This document shows positions 42,135 through 51,600 of a stretch of 54,354 bases of DNA, piece by piece (position 1 is the first letter of the stretch; every line of letters begins with the position of its first letter). The stretch is from Cloacimonetes bacterium UBA5210 (GTDB lineage Bacteria > Cloacimonadota > Cloacimonadia > Cloacimonadales > Cloacimonadaceae). The notes below the pieces were generated by a model. The model saw nothing but the letters and a program-made list of their open reading frames with translations. It had not been told where the DNA came from and ran no database searches. The position numbers and the translations under genes are program-made. The stretch lies in contig DHVK01000029.1 of the NCBI GenBank assembly GCA_002412625.1, positions 30,318 to 84,671 of the forward strand. Direction: 5' to 3'.

Positions 42135-43526
42135 ATGCGCCGAAGTTACTTATGTTTGTTCATCCTTGTGATGACTAATCTCTTATTTGGATATTCCGAT
42201 TTTGAGCGGATCTTCACCTTTGATTCCTCAAACCCCCGTGGTTTCATCTGCCCCATGACCTACGATGGAGTGTATTACTACTTACAGGATGGCGCTGTAG
42301 TGGAAGCCGCGATGACACCCTGGATGGAAGGCTGGAGGCAGGGCGATGTTCCCGAACCCGGGTATATCGGCATGAAATCCACCCTGTTTCCGATTGTGAA
42401 CCCGATCTACAGCCCCACAGAGCCTGGTCTGGCAAGCTACACGCCGTGGGAAACCGACCCGGTGGGAGATCACTCTTTCCCCCAGAATTCGCTGGATATT
42501 GTGGAAACCAGAGTCTCGTTCAGTTCAGAGCGCATCTATTTCGCCATGCGGAGCGCGGATCAGACCTATCCGGTGAACTCCGGTTTTACCTATTATGCCT
42601 ATATGCCGGTATTGGTGAATCCCTTTGTGGATCCGGAATCCGACCCGGTGGTCTATGGTCTGATGTACACCGTAAATCTCGGCTTGGTCATCAGCCCCGG
42701 GCTTTACAAGATATCCGGAACCGGTTTTGATGGGCTTACTCGCCTGGGAGACATCCAAAGCTCGATTACAGACGGCTGGCTGATGCTTTCATGCGCACTT
42801 AGCGATTTGCTGGCAGACGCCGATGCCGCGGAATGGCTGGATTCAGATTACCCTCTGTTTGCCGCGGTCACCACTACCTCGCGGATCACCCTCACCAGCG
42901 GGATTCAGGAAGCGGATTATACCACCGGGTCCATGGTGCTGCTCAAAACCCAAGAAGTAACAGCCGCGAACAATCATGCCCCCGAATTGACCGACCTCAA
43001 CTATCAGATCACCCCGGATGGCCTCTATCTCAGCAGTCTTTTTGTCACCTATGCTGATGCCGATACCAATGTCCCCCGCGAAGCATATCTGAGTATCGAT
43101 TCCGCCGGGCACTATCCGCTGCAGCTACAGAACCCTGTATCTCCCGATTTCGCGATGGGCACGATCTACGAGATCCGGAATCTGATCCTCCCTGCGGGCT
43201 GGCAGGAGCTGCAAATCGTGTTTTCCCACGATCAGGATTATGCCTCCCTGGCCATCCAGAATCAGGTATCGAATGCGGATCAGACCCAAAGCCCGCTGGC
43301 GTACATAAGCCTTTCTCCAAACCCTGCCAGCACCAAACTGAAGATTAGCGCGGAGCTCAATGCAGCCACCAATGCCGCAATTTTCAACATTCGTGGCCAA
43401 CGCATCCGGGAATTACCGCTTGCCGCGGGGAAGACCGAGCTGGAAGTGGATCTGGAATCCCTGCCCAGCGGCCTGTATTTTCTGCGGGGCAAAGGCCTGA
43501 ATACCAAAAAATTCATTAAATACTGA
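42135..43526 (+). CDS. Secreted protein with T9SS type-A C-terminal sorting domain
   Basis: The 463-aa protein has a signal peptide (MRRSYLCLFILVMTNLLFGYS). A body of about 360 residues follows that I do not recognise, with DOMON-like beta content (IVETRVSFSSERIYFAMRSAD). The tail is a clear Por sorting domain: SLSPNPASTKLKISAEL, AAIFNIRGQRIREL and SGLYFLRGKGLNTKKFIKY. Such tails direct export by the type IX system and surface attachment in FCB bacteria. AAGGAG precedes the ATG. No T9SS component is in the window. Confidence 0.82.
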   Translation: MRRSYLCLFILVMTNLLFGYSDFERIFTFDSSNPRGFICPMTYDGVYYYLQDGAVVEAAMTPWMEGWRQGDVPEPGYIGMKSTLFPIVNPIYSPTEPGLASYTPWETDPVGDHSFPQNSLDIVETRVSFSSERIYFAMRSADQTYPVNSGFTYYAYMPVLVNPFVDPESDPVVYGLMYTVNLGLVISPGLYKISGTGFDGLTRLGDIQSSITDGWLMLSCALSDLLADADAAEWLDSDYPLFAAVTTTSRITLTSGIQEADYTTGSMVLLKTQEVTAANNHAPELTDLNYQITPDGLYLSSLFVTYADADTNVPREAYLSIDSAGHYPLQLQNPVSPDFAMGTIYEIRNLILPAGWQELQIVFSHDQDYASLAIQNQVSNADQTQSPLAYISLSPNPASTKLKISAELNAATNAAIFNIRGQRIRELPLAAGKTELEVDLESLPSGLYFLRGKGLNTKKFIKY

Positions 43527-43561
43527 ACAAGTGCCCCCTTGGAAAACAGGGGGAGAGGCGC

Positions 43562-44638
43562 ATGATGAAAATTGCAGTTTATTGGACTGACAAGCTGGAT
43601 GAATACAGCTATTCGCCCCGGTGGGCAGAGTATCTGCAGAACCGCGGAGTGGAAGTATTGAAGCTTGATCTCAAGCGGAGCGACGTGATGCAACAGCTAA
43701 AAGATTGCGATGGGGTAATGTGGCATTGGTATCACATCCCGGACGACAAGCAATCCGCCCCCAAGATCCTGGATGCGATCGAGACCAATCTGGGCATTGC
43801 GGTGTTCCCGGATCACAACAGCCGCTGGCACTACGATGAAAAAGTGGCACAGCACTATCTGTTGGAGGCTTTGGACGCTCCCCGCATCAAGTCCTGGGTG
43901 TTCTGGGATTACGCGGAAGCTGTCCGCTTTGCCCAAAGCGCGCAATATCCCATGGTTTTCAAGCTCTCGGTAGGGGCGGCCAGCGCGAATGTGATCAAAG
44001 TTCACAACTCCGCGGAAGCGCTGCGGCAGATCGATAAAACATTCAAGGGAGTATATTTTCCCTATTCACTGAACGAGTTTGAGTTCAAAAGCCGCTTGCT
44101 TTCACCGGCATATTATAAGGGCATCATCAAACGAGCACTGCGCAGCCTGCCCTACATCTTCACAAACCAATATCCGCCTCTTCCGGAATACTATCTGCTC
44201 CAAAAGAATTATGCTTACTTTCAGGAGTTTTGCGCGGATAACAGCCACGACATCCGGGTCACCGTGATCGGCAACCGGGCTTGGGCTTTCACCCGGGAAA
44301 ACCGCAGCGGAGATTTCCGGGCATCCGGCAGCGGCAGAGTGGATTATGATGAGGCCAAAATTCCCCCCGGCGCGATTAAACTGGCCTTTGAACTTAGCCG
44401 CAAGATAGGCGCGCAATCCCTGGCATACGATATCATGTTCGACAATCAGCGCCGGCTGGTGATCAATGAAATCAGCTATTGCTATGTGTTCAAAGCGGTT
44501 TTGAACGCTCCCGGCTATTGGGATGAAGAGCTTGCCTGGCACGAAGGGCACTGCTATCCGCAAGACGCCATGGCCGAAGACCTGATGCAGCGAATCACCA
44601 CCAAGAAAGAAGCCGGGATGCAGCGCATTCGAGATTGA
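43562..44638 (+). CDS. ATP-grasp domain protein (RimK/glutathione-synthase-like)
   Basis: The 358-aa protein begins with a pre-ATP-grasp fold (MKIAVYWTDKLDEYSYSPRWAEYL) and continues with a grasp domain. Visible are HYLLEALDAPRIKSWVF, FKLSVGAASANVIKV (ATP lysine), a metal-binding region YDIMFDNQRRLVINEISYCY (D...N.E.) and VTVIGNRAWAFTREN. Relatives join carboxylates to amines or modify glycans; the substrate is not shown. ATG at 43562 or 43565; the second is better spaced from GGGAGAGG. It ends the lon-to-ATP-grasp run; a repeat-filled spacer follows. Confidence 0.82.
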   Translation: MMKIAVYWTDKLDEYSYSPRWAEYLQNRGVEVLKLDLKRSDVMQQLKDCDGVMWHWYHIPDDKQSAPKILDAIETNLGIAVFPDHNSRWHYDEKVAQHYLLEALDAPRIKSWVFWDYAEAVRFAQSAQYPMVFKLSVGAASANVIKVHNSAEALRQIDKTFKGVYFPYSLNEFEFKSRLLSPAYYKGIIKRALRSLPYIFTNQYPPLPEYYLLQKNYAYFQEFCADNSHDIRVTVIGNRAWAFTRENRSGDFRASGSGRVDYDEAKIPPGAIKLAFELSRKIGAQSLAYDIMFDNQRRLVINEISYCYVFKAVLNAPGYWDEELAWHEGHCYPQDAMAEDLMQRITTKKEAGMQRIRD

Positions 44639-44755
44639 TCCGGCATATCAATAGCACTTCACCCAAACTCTGAGGCAAGATCTTCATGAGTCGGTCTCTG
44701 CTATCCTCATGCTCCTGCGCAGGGCATTTACTCCGGCTAGGTTCAAGCTATTGTT

Positions 44756-44806
44756 AAGCTGAAATCGTCCTGTGCACATGGGATGATAAGGGCACGAAAT
44801 CAGCTT
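44756..44806 (+). repeat. Intergenic hairpin element, copy D
   Basis: AAGCTGAAATCGT (44756 on) pairs with the right arm ACGAAATCAGCTT; the ends AAGCTG/CAGCTT and the middle TCGT/ACGA pair, with two mismatches. The loop has CACATGGGATGATAAG, nearly identical to copy A. The arm sequence differs from the other copies yet still pairs, which suggests selection for structure. Confidence 0.65.
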
Positions 44807-44871
44807 CAGTATGATTCGATGACATTGGCTTGGAACATGGGGAGCCGGGCTTTCGTGACGAGTTACTATTT

Positions 44872-45060
44872 CGGAGGATCGGAATCCTCCGCTACGACTC
44901 CCGTACCGCAGCTTTCCGAAGCTGCAACTCCCGTACCGTAGCTTTCCGAAGCTACGACTCACCTTTTCGGAGGATCGGAATCCTCCGCTACGAAATCCCG
45001 TACCGCAGCTTTCCGAAGCTGCAACTCCCGTAACGTAGCTTTCCGAAGCTACGACTCACC
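44872..45060 (+). repeat. Tandem array of tetraloop palindromes (two ~95-bp units)
   Basis: Each unit (44872-44967 and 44968-45060) carries three perfect hairpins: CGGAGGAT-CGGA-ATCCTCCG, GCAGCTT-TCCG-AAGCTGC and CGTAGCTT-TCCG-AAGCTACG. The tails CGACTC, CAACTC and CCGTACC link them. The second and third differ by a C-G to T-A pair exchange. Near 45102 GGCGGA-AATG-TCCGCC followed by TACGA is a further relative. There are no spacers of unique sequence, so it is not CRISPR. The rest of 44639-45613 has no recognised gene. Confidence 0.8.
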
Positions 45061-45538
45061 ATTCGGCTTGGTGGCGTAGGTCTTCAGATCCGCTTTGTAA
45101 CCGGCGGAAATGTCCGCCTACGATATGTTTGAGTAAGTTTCCCAATCCCGCTCAGTTTAGACTTCGAGCAGCAAGCCTGCCGATAAGCCCCTGAGTCCCG
45201 CTGCAACTCAAATCATCGCTTTGGGATGATACCCGCCAGCGAACCGCAATCTTCAACCCCAATCATGCACTGGAGTTCAAGCCGGCAAAGAGAATTACAC
45301 TTCTACCTTGGATGCGACCTGCTGCCTCGCTCGACACGAGGACGAGTCGAATCCGATGAGCATTCATGTAAACTCCAATTGCAAACCGGGATGAATGCAG
45401 CTAACTGACTATTTTGCTCGGATAGTCAGAAAGCTGTTGACAAATATTACGGATTTAGCATTCTGACGCACAAGCAAGCAAGATGTGCCTATGTGCTCAT
45501 TCAGTAAAGACATACAGATCTGGTACATCAAGCATCCT

Positions 45539-45557
45539 GCCCGGTATTGAGCCGGGC
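45539..45557 (+). promoter_or_regulatory. GC hairpin upstream of tetR
   Basis: GCCCGG-TATTGAG-CCGGGC is a perfect 6-bp palindrome about 57 nt before the TetR start. The word CCTGCCCGG.ATTG also occurs in the rpsP leader at 20008-20020. A perfect TTGACA lies upstream at 45437 but without a good -10. It could be an operator or an RNA structure. Confidence 0.35.
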
Positions 45558-45613
45558 GCACGAGTTGTTTAACCAAACATAATGATCGGGAGAACGGAAA
45601 GAAAAGAATTGAT

Positions 45614-46213
45614 ATGAACCAAACACGAGACAAGAGACAGATCATCCTCGATATAGCCTCGAGGATTTTTTCTCACTATGGCTACGGGAAAACATCCCTG
45701 GACGACATCGCCACCGAGGCTGGTGTCGCCAAGGGCACGATCTACTATTACTTTCCCAGCAAAGAAGACCTCTTCATGGCGATTGTGGAGCTGAAGGCAG
45801 AAGCATTTGTGCGTGAACTTCATGAAACAATCCGTGCCACAAAGACCTTCGAAGCAAAGCTACGCACCCTTGTGCTACTGCCGGTGCGTCACATGTGCGA
45901 GAAGATGCCCATGCTTATTGAGGGCATAAAAAACATCCCCTTCTCCAGCCGTGACCGGTTTCTAGAGTTTCGGCAAAAACATCGGGCGATCACGATTACC
46001 GAATTGCAAGAGATCATTGATCTGGGTAAAAGTGAAGGCAAGATAGCAGAAGAAATGTCCACCCCAAACCTGGCTCGCGTGATATGCGAGTGGTTTCTGA
46101 TGGGCAGTGACAGTATAGAAGTGCATGATTTCGGGCGCCTGCTGGTACAGGTGGAAGAAGATTACGAAATCATCATCAACATGATCCTTTATGGAATTGT
46201 GAAAAGAGGATAA
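45614..46213 (+). CDS. TetR-family transcriptional regulator
   Basis: The 199-aa protein has the TetR helix-turn-helix at residues about 9-55: RQIILDIASRIFSHYGYGKTSLDDIATEAGVAKGTIYYYF, with the typical SKEDLF after it. The C-terminal ligand domain is mostly helical and unassigned. It lies 3 nt before the tolC-like gene and is transcribed with the efflux genes, so it is probably their repressor, acting on its own promoter. Confidence 0.92.
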   Translation: MNQTRDKRQIILDIASRIFSHYGYGKTSLDDIATEAGVAKGTIYYYFPSKEDLFMAIVELKAEAFVRELHETIRATKTFEAKLRTLVLLPVRHMCEKMPMLIEGIKNIPFSSRDRFLEFRQKHRAITITELQEIIDLGKSEGKIAEEMSTPNLARVICEWFLMGSDSIEVHDFGRLLVQVEEDYEIIINMILYGIVKRG

Positions 46214-46216
46214 TAT

Positions 46217-47608
46217 ATGAAGCGATGGATCACAATGATAATCGGTTTGGCAGGGATGCTATCCTTGGGGGCGATCAGCCTTCAGGAGAGTATTCAGATG
46301 GCCAAAGCCAACAATAAACAGTTGCTGATGGCGGCTGAAGAAGTAAAAAAAGCGGATAATACATACAAGGATGTGCGTGGCTCGCTGATGCCCCAGTTGA
46401 GTCTGCAGGGTCAGTATGGTTTGTCCAAGACCTATCTGCCGGACAGCGCCACCGGGAGCATCCCCAGCGTGGCTTCCATGCTGGATGAAGCCGAGGCCAC
46501 AGACACTGACAAGCTGATTGCCGGTGCCCTGGATGGCATCGTGGGTGGTTTGATGCCGTCTTCTCCCAAAAAGGAAGGATCGCTGGCGATGCAGCTCAAG
46601 ATGGATCAGGTGCTGTTTCTGGGTGGAAAACTGATCAACGGCATCCGTGCCGTGGATCGGTTTCGCAGCATTCAACGCCTGAATTACGATGTAAAAGAGC
46701 AGGATGTGATTCTGCAAACTACTCAGCTTTTCTACCAGACAATATTGGCCGGAAAAGTGGCAGAGATCCAGCGCGATGGTTTGCAGACCGCGAGGCGCCA
46801 TTTGGCCAGAGTTGAGCTCTTTTCCCGCGAGGGACAGGTTTCGGAGTTTGACGTGCTGCGCGCCAGGCTGGAAGTGGCAAAACTGGAGCCGGGAGTCCTG
46901 GCTGCCGAAAACCAATATGATCTCGCTCTGGCGGCTTTTCGCAAGCAGATCGGCGCGGATGATCAGGAAGTGATTCCGGAGGCGGAGTTTGTCTTGCCCC
47001 TTTTGGAAGAGTTCAGCCTGGAAGAAGCTCAGGCTTTGGGCATGGCAAAGCGTACCGAATTGGAACTCCTGGATATTGCTACCCAGATCAAGCAGATCCA
47101 GTATAATGCTGAAAAAGGTAACTTCCTGCCCAACGTCGCGCTTTCCGCCAGCGCTTCTCTCTATACCGCGGCAGATGAATATGCCATCGAAGCGGACGAT
47201 TTTGGAACCCAGTATGCTGTGGGCATTGGCTTTAGCCTGCCCATCTTCACCGGGTTTTCAAACAAGAGCAAGATCAGCTATGCCCGCCACGATCTCAGTA
47301 TGGCAAAGCTTCAGCAGCAGGATACGCAGGAGCTGATCGCGCTGCAGATCAAGCAGAATCATCAACGGCTGCAGCACGCGCTGAAAAACTATGAAACGCA
47401 AGAGGAAAACATTCGCATGGCAGAGCGTAACCTGGAGCTGGCGCAGATTCGCTATGAAAACCAGGTGGGCATCCAGCTTGAGGTATTTGATGCCCAGATC
47501 ACGCTATCGGCAATCAAACTTCAATACTATAGTGCGATATACGATGTAATCGCCGCTGAACGCGAATTCAGCAAATCCATCGGTAAAAACTTGTTAGCGG
47601 AGAGATAA
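46217..47608 (+). CDS. TolC-family outer-membrane efflux protein
   Basis: This outer-membrane channel of a tripartite pump is 463 aa long, typical for the family. A signal peptide (to about residue 20, GMLSLGAIS) is followed by the two repeats of long alpha-helical hairpins. Examples are SLQESIQMAKANNKQLLMA, YQTILAGKVAEIQRDGLQTARRHLARV and the second repeat AQALGMAKRTELELLDIATQIKQIQYNAEKGNFLPNVALSASA split across it, ending LAQIRYENQVGIQLEVFDAQITLS. Its stop abuts the adaptor ATG. Confidence 0.92.
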   Translation: MKRWITMIIGLAGMLSLGAISLQESIQMAKANNKQLLMAAEEVKKADNTYKDVRGSLMPQLSLQGQYGLSKTYLPDSATGSIPSVASMLDEAEATDTDKLIAGALDGIVGGLMPSSPKKEGSLAMQLKMDQVLFLGGKLINGIRAVDRFRSIQRLNYDVKEQDVILQTTQLFYQTILAGKVAEIQRDGLQTARRHLARVELFSREGQVSEFDVLRARLEVAKLEPGVLAAENQYDLALAAFRKQIGADDQEVIPEAEFVLPLLEEFSLEEAQALGMAKRTELELLDIATQIKQIQYNAEKGNFLPNVALSASASLYTAADEYAIEADDFGTQYAVGIGFSLPIFTGFSNKSKISYARHDLSMAKLQQQDTQELIALQIKQNHQRLQHALKNYETQEENIRMAERNLELAQIRYENQVGIQLEVFDAQITLSAIKLQYYSAIYDVIAAEREFSKSIGKNLLAER

Positions 47609-48646
47609 ATGAATAAGAGAATGATAAAACTGGTCGGCACTTTTAGCTTGATATTGGCACTCGGAGCTTGCGGCAAAAAGACGGATGATGCCAAATCCAT
47701 GGACCAAATCCATAACGAAATGGGTATCCCGGTACGCGTGGAACTTGTGGAACCCCAAACCTTTGAACAGGTATTGCGATACAACGCTACCTTGGGCGGG
47801 ATCGAAGAATCCGTCGCTCAGGCCATGGTTGCCGACATTGTTACCAAAATCAGCGCCAAAGTGGGTGACAGGGTAAGTAAAGGCGATATCATTGTGAGCT
47901 TCCCCAAAAATACACCTGCCGCGCAGTATGAGCAGGCAAGCACAGCTTTCAGCAGCATATCCGCAATCCACGACCGGATGCAGCGTTTGTATGAACAGGG
48001 CGCTATCTCCTTGCAGGACTATGAGAATGTGCAGACCCAGTTTCAAGTCTCCAAGGCAAATCTGGAATCCAGCGAGCAGCTGATCAACGTTCGTGCCCCT
48101 ATCAGCGGTATCATCACAGACATCATGGTAAGCCCCGCAGAACGGGTACACCCCGGAATGGAGCTATTCAAGGTGGTCTCTGAGGCAGGTTATAAAGCCA
48201 GCATCATGGTTCCAGAATCTGAAATCGGCAAGATCAAACTCGGTAAGAAGGTAAGCGCAACCTTGGATTCTCATACCCTGACCGGCAAGATCAGCAAGAT
48301 CGCCATGGCGATGGATCCCAATACCAAAGCCTTCCGCGTGGAAGCGACCTTCCCGGGATATCGCAAAGATGTGAATCTGGGGCTAACCGCAGAGATCGGG
48401 ATCGAGATCCTCCGCAAGCCCAATGTCATTCTGGTGCAGAGACATTATATCCTGCATGAAAATGGCAACAGCTATGTTTACAAGGCTGTGGATGGCAAAG
48501 CTGTGCGCTCCGAAATCGTAACCGGACTGGATAACCAGATGCAATATGAAGTAATCTCCGGATTGCAAAGCGGAGATCAATTGATCACTCAGGGCTTGAA
48601 ATCGCTAAGTGACGGAACCAAGATTCGCATCGCTGAAGGGAGCTGA
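47609..48646 (+). CDS. RND efflux periplasmic adaptor lipoprotein (HlyD/AcrA family)
   Basis: This membrane-fusion protein joins the RND pump to TolC. The 345-aa product has a lipoprotein signal with LALGAC and the lipidated cysteine C21. The barrel-sandwich half-motifs are VTKISAKVGDRVSKGDIIVSF and NVRAPISGIITDIMVSPAERVHPGMELFKV, with a helical hairpin between. A beta-barrel domain follows (GLTAEIGIEI). It is somewhat shorter than AcrA. It is directly followed by the RND gene (2-nt gap). Confidence 0.92.
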   Translation: MNKRMIKLVGTFSLILALGACGKKTDDAKSMDQIHNEMGIPVRVELVEPQTFEQVLRYNATLGGIEESVAQAMVADIVTKISAKVGDRVSKGDIIVSFPKNTPAAQYEQASTAFSSISAIHDRMQRLYEQGAISLQDYENVQTQFQVSKANLESSEQLINVRAPISGIITDIMVSPAERVHPGMELFKVVSEAGYKASIMVPESEIGKIKLGKKVSATLDSHTLTGKISKIAMAMDPNTKAFRVEATFPGYRKDVNLGLTAEIGIEILRKPNVILVQRHYILHENGNSYVYKAVDGKAVRSEIVTGLDNQMQYEVISGLQSGDQLITQGLKSLSDGTKIRIAEGS

Positions 48647-48648
48647 AC

Positions 48649-51600
48649 ATGTTTTTAGCCAAACTTTCGATCGACAGACCCGTCCTTGTCACCATGGCAA
48701 TCCTGGTCTTCGTGGTATTTGGCGTTTTGGCCTATTTGGGGATTCCGCTGAATCTGATGCCGGATGTGGAATTGCCATATATCACCATCCAGACTGTCTA
48801 TCCCGGAGCCGGGCCGCGTGAGGTGGAAACACAGGTTACCACCAAGCTGGAAGAGGCAGTGGCGACCGTGCCTCAGATCGACTATGTGCAAAGCTATTCC
48901 CTGGAGAATGTGTCCATCGTTGTTATCGCCTTTGAGCTAAGCAAAGATGTGAACATCGCCAGCGCGGAAGTGAAAGATAAAGTGGATGCCATATTGCGGG
49001 ATCTTCCGTCCAGCATCGATAAACCAAGCGTGCAAAAGATCGATTTCGGCAGCTCGCCGTTCATGGATCTGGTGCTCTCCGGTAACCTGAGTTCGCGGGA
49101 GATGTTCGAGCTTGCCGATGGCAAGCTGAAAGATCGCTTGTCCCAGATCCAGGGAGTGGCGCAGGTTAGCTTCTCCGGAGGCAGCAAACGCGAGATTGGC
49201 GTCAAGCTCTCGGATCGGATTGTCTATGAAAACAATCTCTCGCTGATGCAGCTAAATCAGATATTGGCAGCGCAGAACCTCGATATGCCTGCCGGAAACT
49301 TCATCAGTGGTTCTCAAGAGTATTCTGTGCGCCTGAAGGGTGAATTTGCCAGCGTTAACGACATTGCTCAGCTGGAAATCCCCACTCAATTCGGGGTAAA
49401 GAAACTGGGGCAAATCGCCGAAATCACGGACGGTAGCGAAGAAGTCCGCCAAAGATCCATATACTTTAACGTCGCCAAAAACCAGATCGACGATAATATC
49501 ATCCGTATCAGCATCACCAAGAGCTCGGATGGTAATGTGGTAAACATCGCCAACGAAGTGCGGAAGGCTTTGCCGGAATTACAGGCAGATTTGCCGGCCT
49601 CGATGCAACTAACGGTGGTGCGCGATGATAGTGATTTCATCCGGGCTACCGTGAGCGATACTCTGGGCAACATCTGGCTTGGGATCCTGCTCACCGGCTT
49701 GATCCTCTTCCTCTTTCTGCATGATCTGCGCTCAACGCTCATCGTCGCGCTCTCCATGCCGATCTCCATCATCAGCACCTTCATGTTTCTGCAAATTGCC
49801 GGATTCACCATGAATATGCTTACGCTCACGGGCTTTTCCACGGCGGTGGGGATATTGGTCACAAACTCGGTGGTGGTGATCGAAAACATCTTCCGCCACA
49901 AGGATATGGGCAACAAGCGCAAAGAGGCTTCTTTCAAAGGAACTTCCGAGATTGCGGTGGCGGTCTTGGCCTCCACACTCACCAATATCGTGGTGTTCCT
50001 GCCCATCGCTTCCATGAGCTCGATGATCGGGGGATTTCTGAAAGAGTTTGCCCTCACAGTGACCTTTGCCACCATCTTCTCATTGATCGCATCCTTCACT
50101 CTCACGCCGATGCTGGCCTCTCTGATCATCCCGGAAAAAACCGGTAGTAACAAGTTTGGCAGAAAGTTTGACGCCATGTTCGACTATTTTTCCAGAGGTT
50201 ATCAGAGCTTTCTATCCAAGGTCTTGCGGAGCAAGAAAAGCGCAGTGGGGATCTTGGTTGCCACAGTGGTGATTTTGATCGTAACGCTGATGCTGGTCCC
50301 CCGCCTGGGTATGGAACTGATGCCGCAAATGGATCAGGGAAACATCAACGTAAGTGTAGAATTACCTGAAGGCTACAATCTGGATACAACTGCCGAGGTG
50401 ATCGAGGAAATCCACAGCAGAGCGGGTAAACACAAAGAAGTGGAACACATCATTACGAATCTGGGATCCCGCGGCTTCATCGATACCGGCACCAATCTGG
50501 CCTCTGTGGATATCAAATTGGTAGATAAAAAACTGCGCAAGCTCAGCACGATCGATATGGTGAATCTGCTGATTGCTGAGTTTGCGGACATCCCTAATGC
50601 CCGGATTAAGGTGGCAGTGCAATCCGGCATGGGCGCGGGAGGCGATTCGGCGATCAATTTCTTCCTGCAAGGTCAGGATCAGGATGTTCTGGAAGAGCTC
50701 CAAGTTGACGTCATGAAACAGCTTGAAGGTACTGCCGGATTGATCAATCTGGATAGCAGCTCCCGTCCGGGGCGCAGTGAGATAACGCTGTACCCAAAGC
50801 GCGACCGTATGGCCGCCATCGGCGCTACCGTATATGATCTGGCGCTGGCTATGCGCAGCAGCGTGGAAGGCATGGTGACCACAGCCTATCGGGAAAGCGG
50901 AAATCAATATGACATCAAGCTCTCGCTGCAGGATTCCGATATTAATCATCCGGATAAAATCATGAATCTCAGCATCGCCATCCACGGTCAATCCTATGTG
51001 CTATCCCAATTGGTAGAAATGGATTTTGCCCCCGGCGTAAGTAAATTGATCCATCTGGATCGCTATAAAACCATCGAGTTTACCGGGGACGTGAGCAAGG
51101 GCTATACCAGCGGCAAGGTCAATCAGGACATCACCGCGCAGCTGGAAAAGCTGTCTTTGCCCACCGGCTACAAGTTTAAATGGGGCATGGAAGCTGAGAT
51201 GCTAAACGATACTGTTTCAGATATGTTGCGCACCTTCATCCTCGCCGTATTGCTTACCTATATGCTGCTGGCAGCGATTCTGGAAAGCTTTGGCCAGCCC
51301 CTGATCATCCTTTCCACCATCCCCCTGGCACTCATTGGAGCGATCTGGGCATTGCTGATCTCCGGTATGGCGATTAACATGTTTTCTATGCTGGCTATGA
51401 TAATGTTAGTTGGAATTGTGGTAAATAACGCTATATTAATATTAGACTACGTAAATGTGAAACGCAAAGAGGGAGTTTGTACCCACGATGCGCTGTTAGA
51501 AGCAGGAAAGATGAAACTGAGACCCATTTTGATGAGCACTATGTCCATCGTGATCGGGATGATCCCCATGGCTATCGGCGTCGGTACTGCCGGTCGCGAG

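Noticed and set aside
44872..45060. CRISPR array
   Set aside because: The repeats are palindromes in direct contact with no unique spacers of constant length, and no cas genes are present.
45061..45613. A gene in the 44.6-45.6 kb spacer (for example the 60-67-aa frames)
   Set aside because: The frames cross palindromic repeats, lack ribosome-binding sites and have repetitive translations such as RIGILRYD.
49386..50177. 263-aa open frame opposite the RND pump
   Set aside because: Antisense to conserved pump helices; Ser/Arg/Met-rich noise.
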